Source: Shouchella patagoniensis (GTDB lineage Bacteria > Bacillota > Bacilli > Bacillales > Bacillaceae_D). From it: 64,000 nt of DNA. The DNA is taken from the NCBI RefSeq assembly GCF_002019705.1, contig NZ_KV917377.1, positions 4,517,085 through 4,581,084 of the forward strand. Reading direction: 5' to 3'. Every line of letters begins with the position of its first letter. Position 1 is the stretch's first letter. Under the pieces are notes generated by a model. It saw only the letters and a program-made list of their open reading frames with translations, did no database searches and was not told where the DNA came from. The translations under genes and the position numbers were made by a program. Positions 56,148 through 64,000 of the stretch are shown in pieces.

Positions 56148-57221
56148 ATGGTATCAACTATGGAAGAAGTTGCCATCGAATATTTGACTCAATATTATAC
56201 AGAAAATGAGTTACCTGAATTAGATCGTCGAGTTAACGAAGTGAGAAAGATGATTAAGCAAACAGGTACATATGTTCACACGCGCGGAGAACTTGCATAT
56301 GGAGCAAAATTAGCATGGCGTAATAGCAACCGCTGTATCGGTCGCCTGTTTTGGGAACGGCTCAATATTCTTGATGAGAGAAGTTTAAATACAGAACAAG
56401 GAGTTGCCCAAGCCCTCTTTAGGCATATCGAGTATGCGACTAACAAGGGCAAGGTTATTCCAACAATTACTGTATTTAAACAGGGATCACGTATTCGTAT
56501 ATGGAACCATCAACTTATCCGTTATGCTGGCTATCAACATGGGGAATATGTGGTAGGAGACCCTGCTTCCATCGAGCTTACACAGATTTGTGAACAGCTT
56601 GGATGGCAAGGGGCAGGCACCGATTTTGATCTTCTGCCTCTTGTGATTTCTATTGATGGGAAAGAACCAATTTGGTTTAAAATTCCAGATGATTTAATGA
56701 TGGAAGTAGAATTAAGACACCCAAAATATGCTGCATTTGAACTACTCCAGTTAAAATGGTACGCAGTTCCCATTATATCTGATATGCGGATGGAAATTGG
56801 GGGACTTACTTATTATAGCGCGCCATTCAATGGCTGGTATATGGGTACGGAAATAGGCGCTCGTAATCTAGCGGATGAGTATCGTTATAATCGCTTAGAA
56901 CAAGTCGCAGATGTGCTTGGAATTGAAACAAAAAAAGAGTCTTTCTTATGGCGTGATGAGGCACTCGTAGAATTAAACAAAGCTGTGCTTCATTCTTTTC
57001 AGTCTGCTAATGTCAGCATTGTTGATCATCATACGGCAGCAAAACAGTTTCAACAGTTTATAAAAGCAGAAGAGAAGCAAGGTCGAAAAACGACAGGAGA
57101 TTGGACGTGGCTTATTCCACCTATGTCTCCTGCTCAAACGCGAATATTCCATCAAAGTTTTGAAAATGAGTGGCAATCGCCAAACTTCTACTATGAGAAA
57201 GCACCTTATGAAGTAGATTAA
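56148..57221 (+). CDS. nos: Nitric oxide synthase oxygenase
   Basis: This 357-residue bacterial NOS is an oxygenase domain only, with no reductase domain, as usual in Bacillus. It makes NO and citrulline from arginine using electrons from a cellular flavodoxin reductase. The haem-thiolate Cys63 is in WRNSNRCIGR. The substrate-binding Glu lies in the FNGWYMGTEIG region. The NO is thought to protect against oxidants and some antibiotics. GGAGGAAG lies before the ATG. It stands right after a thiol peroxidase gene. Confidence 0.95.
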   Translation: MVSTMEEVAIEYLTQYYTENELPELDRRVNEVRKMIKQTGTYVHTRGELAYGAKLAWRNSNRCIGRLFWERLNILDERSLNTEQGVAQALFRHIEYATNKGKVIPTITVFKQGSRIRIWNHQLIRYAGYQHGEYVVGDPASIELTQICEQLGWQGAGTDFDLLPLVISIDGKEPIWFKIPDDLMMEVELRHPKYAAFELLQLKWYAVPIISDMRMEIGGLTYYSAPFNGWYMGTEIGARNLADEYRYNRLEQVADVLGIETKKESFLWRDEALVELNKAVLHSFQSANVSIVDHHTAAKQFQQFIKAEEKQGRKTTGDWTWLIPPMSPAQTRIFHQSFENEWQSPNFYYEKAPYEVD

Positions 57222-57223
57222 TG

Positions 57224-57232
57224 TGCTATACT
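57224..57232 (+). promoter_or_regulatory. Extended -10 promoter of the ABC-F gene
   Basis: TGCTATACT combines a TGn extension and a good -10, 35 bases before the start codon. The -35 is poor. Confidence 0.5.
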
Positions 57233-57267
57233 GCAAAGATACAAAAAGGGATTAAAGGAAGATGTGC

Positions 57268-59148
57268 ATGAGTGTATTACGAGTAGAGGACTTAACAAAG
57301 TCTTTTGGAGAAAAGATCTTGTTTCAATCAATTGAATTTTCCTTAACGAAAGGAGATCGAATTGGATTATTAGGTGTGAATGGAACTGGTAAATCAACGT
57401 TATTAAAAGTAATTGCAGGTATTGAAGGAAAAGAAGAAGGCACCCTTTTCCATGCCAATGATTTTTCATTTGAGTATTTGCCACAGCAACCCGATTTGCC
57501 AGATGATGAAACGGTAATTGGATACATTTATAAAGGTGATTCAGAAGTCATGAAGGCGGTGGCCAATTATGAAAGAGGGCTTGCTGCTCTTGAAGAGGAT
57601 CCAGCAAATGAACAGTTACAAACTGGATTAATTAAGCTTCAAGCTGAAATGGATAAAGTTGATGCTTGGGAAGCTGGAACACAAGCAAAAACGATCTTAA
57701 CTAAACTAGGTATTACTCAATTGTCAGCTCAGCTTGGTACATTATCTGGTGGTCAGAAAAAGCGTGTTGCGATTGCAAGAGCTTTGATTCAACCTGTTGA
57801 TTTACTTTTGTTAGATGAGCCCACAAACCATTTAGACCATGCGACGGTTGAATGGTTAGAAGGTTATTTAAAACAGTACCGTGGTGCCCTTATTGTCATC
57901 ACCCATGACCGCTACTTTTTGAACCGAGTGGCTAACACGATATTTGAGTTATCAGAGGGGAATTTGTATCGGTATACGGGGAACTTTGAAACCTATTTAG
58001 AGGCAAAAGCGGAACGGGAAGCACAAGCAGAGCAAGCGGAAGACAAAAGGCGAAATTTGCTACGCCGTGAACTTGCTTGGTTAAGGAGAGGTGCGAAAGC
58101 ACGGACAACAAAGCAAAAAGCCCGTATTCAACGAGTCGAAGCTCTTGATGCTCAAGAGGGACCTAAATCGCGCGCGCAATTAGATGTAGCAATTGGTTCA
58201 CATCGACTTGGAAAACAAGTAATCGAACTTGAAAATGTAAGGAAAACGTTTAAAAACAATACGTTGTTTCATGATTTGTCTTACCTTATTACAAAAGATG
58301 AGCGACTTGGTATTATTGGTGAGAATGGTAGTGGGAAAACAACGTTATTGAATTTAATGGCGGGTCGAATTTCTCCAGATGCAGGAGAAGTCCATGTTGG
58401 TGAAACCGTTCGAATTGGGTATTATACGCAAGAGGATGCAGAGCTTAATGGGGACTTACGTGTCGTTGATTACATTAAAGAAATCGCCGAAGTCGTCTAT
58501 ACAGCAAAAGGGGATCAAATTACAGCAGAGCAAATGTTGGAGCGATTCATGTTCCCGCGTTCTCAGCAATGGACGTACATTAGACGCTTGTCAGGTGGTG
58601 AGAAGCGTAGACTGTATTTGCTAAGGATATTAATGAGTGAACCGAATGTGCTCTTTCTAGATGAACCAACAAATGATCTTGATGTTGAAACATTAGCGAT
58701 CTTGGAAGATTATTTGGATACATTTCCTGGTGTTGTTGTAACTGTTTCTCACGATCGTTATTTTCTTGATCGTGTCGTTGATAAAATGCTCATCTTCACA
58801 GATGGAAAAGTGGAGCGTTACCAAGGGGATTACACGTACTACTTAGAAGAAAAGCAGCAAAAAGTGGAGCCTGTAAAGCAGGATAAATCGTTTGTCGTAC
58901 CGGAACGGAAAAAAGAGAACAGGAAACTTTCGTATAACGAACAACGTGAATGGGATCAGATTGATGATCAAATAGAAAAAATGGAAGAAAAACAACAACA
59001 GCTTGAAGAGCAAATTACACAAGCCGGTAGTGATTACGGAAAAATTGCTGATTTAATGAAAGAAAAAGAAGCCCTTGATGCAATGCTTGAAGAAACACTT
59101 GAGCGGTGGACAGAATTAGCTGAAAAGGTGGAAGCACTAAACGAATAA
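57268..59148 (+). CDS. ABC-F family ATPase (Uup/YfmR type)
   Basis: This 626-residue ribosome-associated ABC-F protein has two ATPase domains and no membrane part. Domain 1 has Walker A GVNGTGKST and signature LSGGQKKR; domain 2 has GENGSGKTT and LSGGEKRR. Both Walker B motifs keep Glu (LLDEPTNHLD, FLDEPTNDLD). A basic linker follows domain 1, and a C-terminal coiled coil (about 560-626) like that of Uup binds nucleic acid or ribosome. Length matches B. subtilis YfmR. The ATG at 57268 is chosen because GGAAG lies too near the ATG two codons earlier. Confidence 0.88.
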   Translation: MSVLRVEDLTKSFGEKILFQSIEFSLTKGDRIGLLGVNGTGKSTLLKVIAGIEGKEEGTLFHANDFSFEYLPQQPDLPDDETVIGYIYKGDSEVMKAVANYERGLAALEEDPANEQLQTGLIKLQAEMDKVDAWEAGTQAKTILTKLGITQLSAQLGTLSGGQKKRVAIARALIQPVDLLLLDEPTNHLDHATVEWLEGYLKQYRGALIVITHDRYFLNRVANTIFELSEGNLYRYTGNFETYLEAKAEREAQAEQAEDKRRNLLRRELAWLRRGAKARTTKQKARIQRVEALDAQEGPKSRAQLDVAIGSHRLGKQVIELENVRKTFKNNTLFHDLSYLITKDERLGIIGENGSGKTTLLNLMAGRISPDAGEVHVGETVRIGYYTQEDAELNGDLRVVDYIKEIAEVVYTAKGDQITAEQMLERFMFPRSQQWTYIRRLSGGEKRRLYLLRILMSEPNVLFLDEPTNDLDVETLAILEDYLDTFPGVVVTVSHDRYFLDRVVDKMLIFTDGKVERYQGDYTYYLEEKQQKVEPVKQDKSFVVPERKKENRKLSYNEQREWDQIDDQIEKMEEKQQQLEEQITQAGSDYGKIADLMKEKEALDAMLEETLERWTELAEKVEALNE

Positions 59149-59153
59149 TTGAG

Positions 59154-59186
59154 TGACCGCAGCTTGTGCTGCGGTCATTTGTTTTT
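59154..59186 (+). terminator. Terminator of the ABC-F gene
   Basis: A 10-bp perfect GC-rich stem (59154-59163 with 59168-59177) is followed by TTTGTTTTT. Confidence 0.85.
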
Positions 59187-59306
59187 GTAAAATAACATGT
59201 ATGCTGTTTGATAGATCGTGTACGATAATCATTATACGATTCGTGCATGAATGAGATAAAACAAAATAGTGGAAGAAAATGCAAGACTATTATTGGATGA
59301 AAATGA

Positions 59307-59335
59307 TTGATAATGATCGTTTTTGATTGTATACT
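59307..59335 (+). promoter_or_regulatory. Promoter of the fru operon
   Basis: TTGATA (59307-59312) and TATACT (59330-59335) have a 17-base spacer. Several TGAT repeats lie in and above it and may be part of a FruR operator. Confidence 0.75.
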
Positions 59336-59367
59336 AACTATATAAAGAGAGCAGAGGTGTGTTTCCC

Positions 59368-60132
59368 GTGTTGACATTGGAGAGACAGGAGAAAATACTT
59401 GAGCTTCTTCACACCCATGAAGTGGTTAAAATACAAGATATTATTGTAGGAACAGGTGCTTCAGAATCAACGATTCGCCGTGATCTAACGGAACTTGAAC
59501 AAGAAAAGAAATTAAAGCGTATTCATGGCGGTGCAACGTTGTTGCAAAAAAAACGTGATGAACCAACAATGGAACAAAAAACGTTCAAAAACCGTCAGGA
59601 AAAAATAAAAATAGCTAAAAAAGCAGCTGAACTGGTTGAAGAAGGAGATTGTCTGTTTTTGGATGCTGGTAGTACTACAATTGAAATGATTCCGTTTCTA
59701 AAAGGAAAAAATATCGTTGTTGTCACAAATGGATTAATGAATATTACTGCCTTGCTTGATGCAGAAATTGAAACCCATGTGCTTGGGGGGCATGTTAAGA
59801 AGGGGACACATGCATTTGTTGGTAGAAGTGCACTTGAAACGATTGAATCGTTTCGCTTTGATTGTGTATTTATGGGAACAAATGGTGTAACAGCCAATGA
59901 TGGATGTACAACACCAGACCCAGAAGAAGCTTTTATTAAAGCACAAGCAATTAAGCTGGCAAGGAATGCGTTTGTCTTAGCAGATCATACGAAATTTGGT
60001 GATATTGCCTTCTCTAAGTTTACAGATGTGAATAAAGTGACGCTTGTTACGAGCTCTTATGTCAAACAAGAAAACGCACGCCTCTTTGAACAATTAACAG
60101 CTAGAACGACAATTGAGGTGGTAGAACTATGA
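59368..60132 (+). CDS. fruR: Fructose operon repressor FruR (DeoR family)
   Basis: This 254-residue repressor has an N-terminal DeoR helix-turn-helix (ERQEKILELLHTHEVVKIQD and the recognition helix ASESTIRRDLTELEQ) and a C-terminal sugar-phosphate-binding DeoRC domain (about 75-235). In Bacillus the ligand is fructose 1-phosphate. The GTG at 59368 gives the usual MLT-x-ER start; a GTG three codons earlier is less fitting. Its stop overlaps fruK by four bases. Confidence 0.92.
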   Translation: MLTLERQEKILELLHTHEVVKIQDIIVGTGASESTIRRDLTELEQEKKLKRIHGGATLLQKKRDEPTMEQKTFKNRQEKIKIAKKAAELVEEGDCLFLDAGSTTIEMIPFLKGKNIVVVTNGLMNITALLDAEIETHVLGGHVKKGTHAFVGRSALETIESFRFDCVFMGTNGVTANDGCTTPDPEEAFIKAQAIKLARNAFVLADHTKFGDIAFSKFTDVNKVTLVTSSYVKQENARLFEQLTARTTIEVVEL

Positions 60133-61043
60133 TTTACACGGTCACTCTAAATCCAGCGATGGACTACTTTGTTTCTCTAGATGCTTTAGCGCTAGGGGGA
60201 GTGAATCGAACGAAAGCAGATCACAAAGCGCCAGGTGGAAAAGGCATTAACGTCTCACGAGTATTAAAACGTATGGGCCACAATAGTACGGCGCTTGGTT
60301 TTATCGGTGGCTTTACTGGTGAATACATTAAAGCGGCTGTAAAGGATGAGCATATCGGAGCTTCCTTTATTCAAGTTGATGGAGACACGCGTATCAACGT
60401 TAAAATTAAAGCACAGGAAGAGTCAGAACTAAATGGTGTTTCTCCCCATATTTCAGCAGAGAATCTAGAAAAATTACAAGCTCAATTTGCAAACCTTGGA
60501 GAAGGTGACGCGATTGTTTTGGCTGGGAGTGTTCCACCGGCAATAAAAGCAGATGTGTACGCAACATGGACGAGGCAATTAAAAAAACAAGGTGTGAAGG
60601 TTTATGTTGATACAAGTGGAGCTGCATTAACTAATGTGATTCACGCCGAGCCCACGTTTATTAAACCTAATCATCATGAGTTAAGTGAGCTGGCCGGGGC
60701 AGAAATATCTTCAGTAAAAGAAGCGGCCCCCCATGTAAAAGCTCTAATCGATCAAGGTATTGAGTGTGTACTCGTTACATTTGCCGGTGATGGTGCTCTG
60801 CTTGCAACAGCGGAGACGATGCTTTTTGCAAACACACCAAAAGGAATAGTGAAAAATTCAGTTGGTGCAGGTGATTCAACGGTCGCTGGTTTTGTATGTG
60901 CAATAGAAGAAGGTAAAACGCTTGTTGATGCATTTCGTTTTGCAGTTGCTTCAGGAAGTGCAACCGCATTTTCTACTGGTTTTGCTGAACGAGAAACGAT
61001 CGAAGCATTGATGGAAGAAGTACAAGTAACGTCATTTCATTGA
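60129..61043 (+). CDS. fruK: 1-phosphofructokinase
   Basis: This 304-residue PfkB-family kinase turns fructose 1-phosphate into fructose 1,6-bisphosphate. The start MIYTVTLNPAMDYFV, the GGKGINVSRVL motif and the C-terminal anion hole with catalytic Asp in VKNSVGAGDSTVAGF are all present. It overlaps fruR by four bases and lies 34 bases before fruA. Confidence 0.94.
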   Translation: MIYTVTLNPAMDYFVSLDALALGGVNRTKADHKAPGGKGINVSRVLKRMGHNSTALGFIGGFTGEYIKAAVKDEHIGASFIQVDGDTRINVKIKAQEESELNGVSPHISAENLEKLQAQFANLGEGDAIVLAGSVPPAIKADVYATWTRQLKKQGVKVYVDTSGAALTNVIHAEPTFIKPNHHELSELAGAEISSVKEAAPHVKALIDQGIECVLVTFAGDGALLATAETMLFANTPKGIVKNSVGAGDSTVAGFVCAIEEGKTLVDAFRFAVASGSATAFSTGFAERETIEALMEEVQVTSFH

Positions 61044-61077
61044 TCTATATTTTATAAACGGAAAGGGGTAGGTAGGG

Positions 61078-62973
61078 ATGAAAATTTCTGATTTACTCAA
61101 ACAAGATACGATGATTCTTGATTTGCAATCGTCATCGAAAGCAGAAGTCATTGAAGAGTTGGTTTCTAAATTAGACGAAGCCGGACGTCTCAATAATAAA
61201 GAAGATTACATGAAGGCGATTTGGGCTCGTGAAGAACAGAGCACAACTGGTCTCGGAGAAGGAATTGCGATTCCTCATGCCAAAACAGCGGCTGTAAAAA
61301 CACCTGCAATTGCTTTTGGTCGTTCGAAAGAAGGAATTGATTATGAGGCACTTGATGGGCAACCAAGTCACTTATTTTTTATGATTGCTGCTTCGGAAGG
61401 AGCAAATAACGAACATTTAGCAACGTTATCAAAGTTGTCAACGTTCTTAATGGATGACTCTTTTAGGAAGAACTTATTAAGTGCTACGTCATTAAATGAT
61501 GTTATTTCAACGATTGATACCAAAGAAGCTGAAGAAGAGCAGGCAGAAGAAGAGGAAGCGAACGAAACCACTTCTGCAGATGCGGATATATTCATTCTTG
61601 GTGTAACGGGTTGTCCAACTGGTATTGCCCACACTTATATGGCTGCGGATGCCCTTAAAAAGGAAGCGCAGGAACGTGGGTACAAAATTAAAATAGAAAC
61701 AAATGGGTCTGGTGGGGTGAAAAGTAAATTAACCCAAGAAGACATTGATCGGGCAAACGGGATTATTGTGGCAGCCGATACGAAAGTGGAAATGGATCGT
61801 TTTGATGGTAAAAAAATTGTCATTGCACCTGTAGCTGATGGTGTTCGTAAACCTGGGAAGTTAATTGATCGTGCTCTCACTGGTGAAGAACCAGTCTACC
61901 ATGGCGATGGCAATAAAAGTGGAGCTGAAGAAAATACAGGCAGCAAACAGTCATTTGGAAACAGCATCTACAAACATTTAATGAACGGTGTTTCAAATAT
62001 GTTACCGTTTGTTATTGGTGGCGGAATTTTACTAGCTATTAGCTTCTTATTTGAGTCGGACTGGTTTCTTGGTGAAGACAATGTCATTACAGATATTTTA
62101 GGTACAATTGGTGGAGACAATGCCTTCGCGCTGTTTATTCCAGTGCTAGCGGCGTTTATTGCAATGAGTATCGCCGATCGTCCTGGTTTTGCACCTGGTT
62201 TGATAGCTGGTTATATGGCTTTTAACAATGATGCAGGGTTTTTAGGTGGATTAATTGCCGGTTTCCTTGCAGGGTATATAGCGTTACTTGTCAAAAAGCT
62301 TTTATCAGGAATGCCTCAGGCACTCGAAGGGTTGCGGACCATTTTATTTACCCCTGTGTTAAACATCTTATTTACTGGTGTGATTATGTTCTTCTTAGTT
62401 GCTCCCCTTGCATCGGTAAATTTGGGTTTACAAAATTGGCTTGGAGATTTAGGTACAGGCAACATGGTTATTCTAGGGATTGTCCTTGGTGTGATGATGG
62501 CAATTGATATGGGGGGACCGATTAATAAAGCCGCCTATACATTTGGGATTGCGATGCTTGATGCTGGAAACTTAGGGCCACAAGCAGCTGTCATGGCAGC
62601 TGGGATGGTGCCTCCGCTTGGGATTGCAATTGCTACAACGTTTTGGAAGCATAAGTTTACAAAACAACAACGTGAGTCAGGGCGCACAAACTATGTTCTT
62701 GGTGCTTCTTTTATTACTGAAGGGGCGATTCCTTTTGCCGCTGCAGATCCAATTCGGGTAATTTCTGCAAGTGTTGTTGGTGCAGGTATTGCTGGTGGGC
62801 TTACTGGTCTGTTCCAAATTGCATTACCAGCTCCTCATGGTGGGGTTTTTACAATGTTCTTAGTGAACGAAAGCACATTCTCGTATATCGGATTGTATGC
62901 ACTTGCTATCGTCATTGGTGCAGTTGTTACAGGTGTTTTATACGGACTAATAAAAAAACCAATTCAAAAGTAA
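61078..62973 (+). CDS. fruA: PTS fructose transporter EIIABC
   Basis: This 631-residue membrane PTS permease takes up fructose and makes fructose 1-phosphate. Domains run IIA (1-145) with phospho-His67 in AIPHAKT, a Glu-rich linker (148-168), IIB (170-265) with phospho-Cys179 in GVTGCPTGIAHT, and IIC (300-625) with about ten helices. The order A-B-C and length agree with B. subtilis FruA. A strong terminator ends the operon. Confidence 0.95.
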   Translation: MKISDLLKQDTMILDLQSSSKAEVIEELVSKLDEAGRLNNKEDYMKAIWAREEQSTTGLGEGIAIPHAKTAAVKTPAIAFGRSKEGIDYEALDGQPSHLFFMIAASEGANNEHLATLSKLSTFLMDDSFRKNLLSATSLNDVISTIDTKEAEEEQAEEEEANETTSADADIFILGVTGCPTGIAHTYMAADALKKEAQERGYKIKIETNGSGGVKSKLTQEDIDRANGIIVAADTKVEMDRFDGKKIVIAPVADGVRKPGKLIDRALTGEEPVYHGDGNKSGAEENTGSKQSFGNSIYKHLMNGVSNMLPFVIGGGILLAISFLFESDWFLGEDNVITDILGTIGGDNAFALFIPVLAAFIAMSIADRPGFAPGLIAGYMAFNNDAGFLGGLIAGFLAGYIALLVKKLLSGMPQALEGLRTILFTPVLNILFTGVIMFFLVAPLASVNLGLQNWLGDLGTGNMVILGIVLGVMMAIDMGGPINKAAYTFGIAMLDAGNLGPQAAVMAAGMVPPLGIAIATTFWKHKFTKQQRESGRTNYVLGASFITEGAIPFAAADPIRVISASVVGAGIAGGLTGLFQIALPAPHGGVFTMFLVNESTFSYIGLYALAIVIGAVVTGVLYGLIKKPIQK

Positions 62974-62978
62974 ATGGA

Positions 62979-63013
62979 AACACTCACCTAGTTGGCCTAG
63001 GTGAGTGTTTTTG
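62979..63013 (+). terminator. Terminator of the fru operon
   Basis: A 13-bp perfect stem (62979-62991 with 62997-63009, 5-nt loop) runs into TTTTT, right after fruA. Confidence 0.9.
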
Positions 63014-63168
63014 TTAAAGTCTGTCTAGAAGGTAAAGCAATCCAATTAGCTGTAGAGACAAAACCGTTGAAAAATGCACAGCCTATTGAAAGCATATCCG
63101 TAGTTTTACATAGAAGTTGTTTTAATTATGTATGGAAGCGGGAAGGGAATAGAAAAGGGGGGAGTCAA

Positions 63169-63903
63169 TTGAACAAACAAAGGAAACAACTCTTTTTTTC
63201 TGAAGGGATCCACTCTCCTTTTCCCAAAGAAAGTATTCTCATCTATGAACCTTTTTGGCAATTAGGTATTGTTTGTAATAAAGAAGACCAGATGAAACGA
63301 TTAGAAAGCTTACTTGGAGTTGAGAGTTCTAGGGAAGAAAGAAATTTCGTCCAAAAGCGTTTAATTTCGCAAAAGCAAGCTGTAAAAGATGCACTTGATA
63401 AAGGGGAAGTGGTTGCATGGGTTGGACCATCTGCCGCTGAAGAGCTTGCATTTATGGAACTCGCTCAAACGCTGCCATCAACGGAAAACCTTGTTCTACG
63501 AATCATCTCTGGTCCTTTGCAACTACGTGAACGAGCTCCTGAATTAGTAAAGCAACTAACAGAATATGCACCATTTACGAAGAAAGAATGGAGTGCGTTT
63601 CTCCCTGTTTTTAGTGAGATGGAGACAGAGAAGTTAGCGGAGCGTATAGAACCATTTGTGTATAAAATGAGGTCAGAAAACTATTTTGATGCAGAATTAC
63701 TAGTACGTTTATCAAAAAATGGAAAGCCAATGCGACCGGCTAAACTACTAGGAGAGATGTATGCAAAACGTCCAGATTTTCCCGTTCCTTTTTTCAGAAA
63801 ACGGATTAAGTTTCTCATTGAAACAGGTATTATAGAGAGAGTTGGAAACGAGATTTCTGTTCATTCTAAGGTTCAACCGTCTGGAGACCATGATAGAGAA
63901 TAA
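63169..63903 (+). CDS. Hypothetical protein, DUF1835/DUF3658-like
   Basis: This 244-residue soluble protein starts at TTG 63169, with AAAAGGGGGGAG just before it. The frame stays open up to 63001, but that part overlaps the fru terminator and has no ribosome site. The C-terminal part (NYFDAELLVRLSKNG, then PFFRKRIKFLIETGIIERVG) resembles DUF3658, and the N-terminal half resembles DUF1835 in its Ser-Glu-Gly segment and SGPLQLRERAP. This assignment is by eye and weak. Function unknown. Confidence 0.55.
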   Translation: MNKQRKQLFFSEGIHSPFPKESILIYEPFWQLGIVCNKEDQMKRLESLLGVESSREERNFVQKRLISQKQAVKDALDKGEVVAWVGPSAAEELAFMELAQTLPSTENLVLRIISGPLQLRERAPELVKQLTEYAPFTKKEWSAFLPVFSEMETEKLAERIEPFVYKMRSENYFDAELLVRLSKNGKPMRPAKLLGEMYAKRPDFPVPFFRKRIKFLIETGIIERVGNEISVHSKVQPSGDHDRE

Positions 63904-63924
63904 AATTGAAAGGGTCGCTGTTGT

Positions 63925-64000
63925 ATGAAGATGCTATCCTTTTCTTATCAGCGTAGAAATCAAATGAAGGCGATGTTTAGTCGTTTTCCAGAGTCTGTTG
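63925..64000 (+). CDS. Start of an unidentified gene, cut by the window end
   Basis: An ATG at 63925, ten bases after AAAGGG, opens a frame that runs to the window end (25 residues, MKMLSFSYQRRNQ and onwards, rich in Arg, Met and Phe). Too short to identify. Confidence 0.4.
   Translation, partial: MKMLSFSYQRRNQMKAMFSRFPESV

Overview
The window looks like chromosomal DNA of a Gram-positive, low-GC Bacillaceae species. An alkaliphilic or halotolerant genus such as Shouchella or Alkalihalobacillus is my best guess. The reasons are AGGAGG-type ribosome sites, frequent GTG and TTG starts, TTGACA/TATAAT promoters, a cre site, a GlpP-type leader, a TreR palindrome, a bacterial nitric oxide synthase, and lipoproteins with very acidic Gly/Asn/Asp/Glu linkers. 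I see no rRNA, tRNA, CRISPR array, insertion sequence or prophage.

Region 1 (1-13.5 kb) is a purine catabolism block. It holds xanthine dehydrogenase (pucC partial, pucD, pucE), ureidoglycine-glyoxylate aminotransferase (pucG) and allantoate amidohydrolase (pucF) on the opposite strand, the regulator pucR, OHCU decarboxylase, uricase, HIU hydrolase, a YfcC/DcuC-type transporter, allantoinase and an amidase-signature enzyme. Together these can take hypoxanthine/xanthine through urate and allantoin to ureidoglycine, glycine and oxalurate. The transporter and the amidase are not part of the classical B. subtilis puc set and are the least explained parts.

Region 2 (13.6-18.1 kb) has a PPOX-fold protein, a decayed amidase plus SDR pair (pseudogenes), a diacylglycerol-kinase-like lipid kinase, and an unrecognised 603-residue membrane protein.

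Region 3 (18.3-30 kb) contains an oligopeptide-type ABC importer (two ATPases, lipoprotein, two permeases), a decayed DUF2568-like gene, a histidine phosphatase, proC, and a phosphonate-type ABC importer phnD-phnC-phnE-phnE with no degradation genes beside it.

Region 4 (30-40 kb) carries a short HelD-like helicase, an SGNH hydrolase, an MFS transporter, two tiny ORFs, a heterodimeric ABC exporter, and a KinB-like orphan histidine kinase.

Region 5 (40-51.3 kb) has glycerol use (glpK, glpD, glpP) with a terminator in the glpD leader, a YueD-like reductase, an AGCS symporter, a flippase-like protein, a YngK-like glycoside hydrolase, and a gamma-glutamyltransferase-fold enzyme lacking the usual substrate arginine.

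Region 6 (51.4-64 kb) has trehalose uptake and hydrolysis (treP, treC, treR) with three TreR-type operators and a cre site, glutathione peroxidase, nitric oxide synthase, an ABC-F ATPase, the fructose operon fruR-fruK-fruA, a DUF1835-like hypothetical protein and the start of another gene.

I did not find a clearly new multi-gene system. The best leads are the purine transporter and amidase, the Ggt-like enzyme as a possible oxamate amidohydrolase, and the glpD-glpP operon in which the antiterminator gene sits behind its own presumed target.
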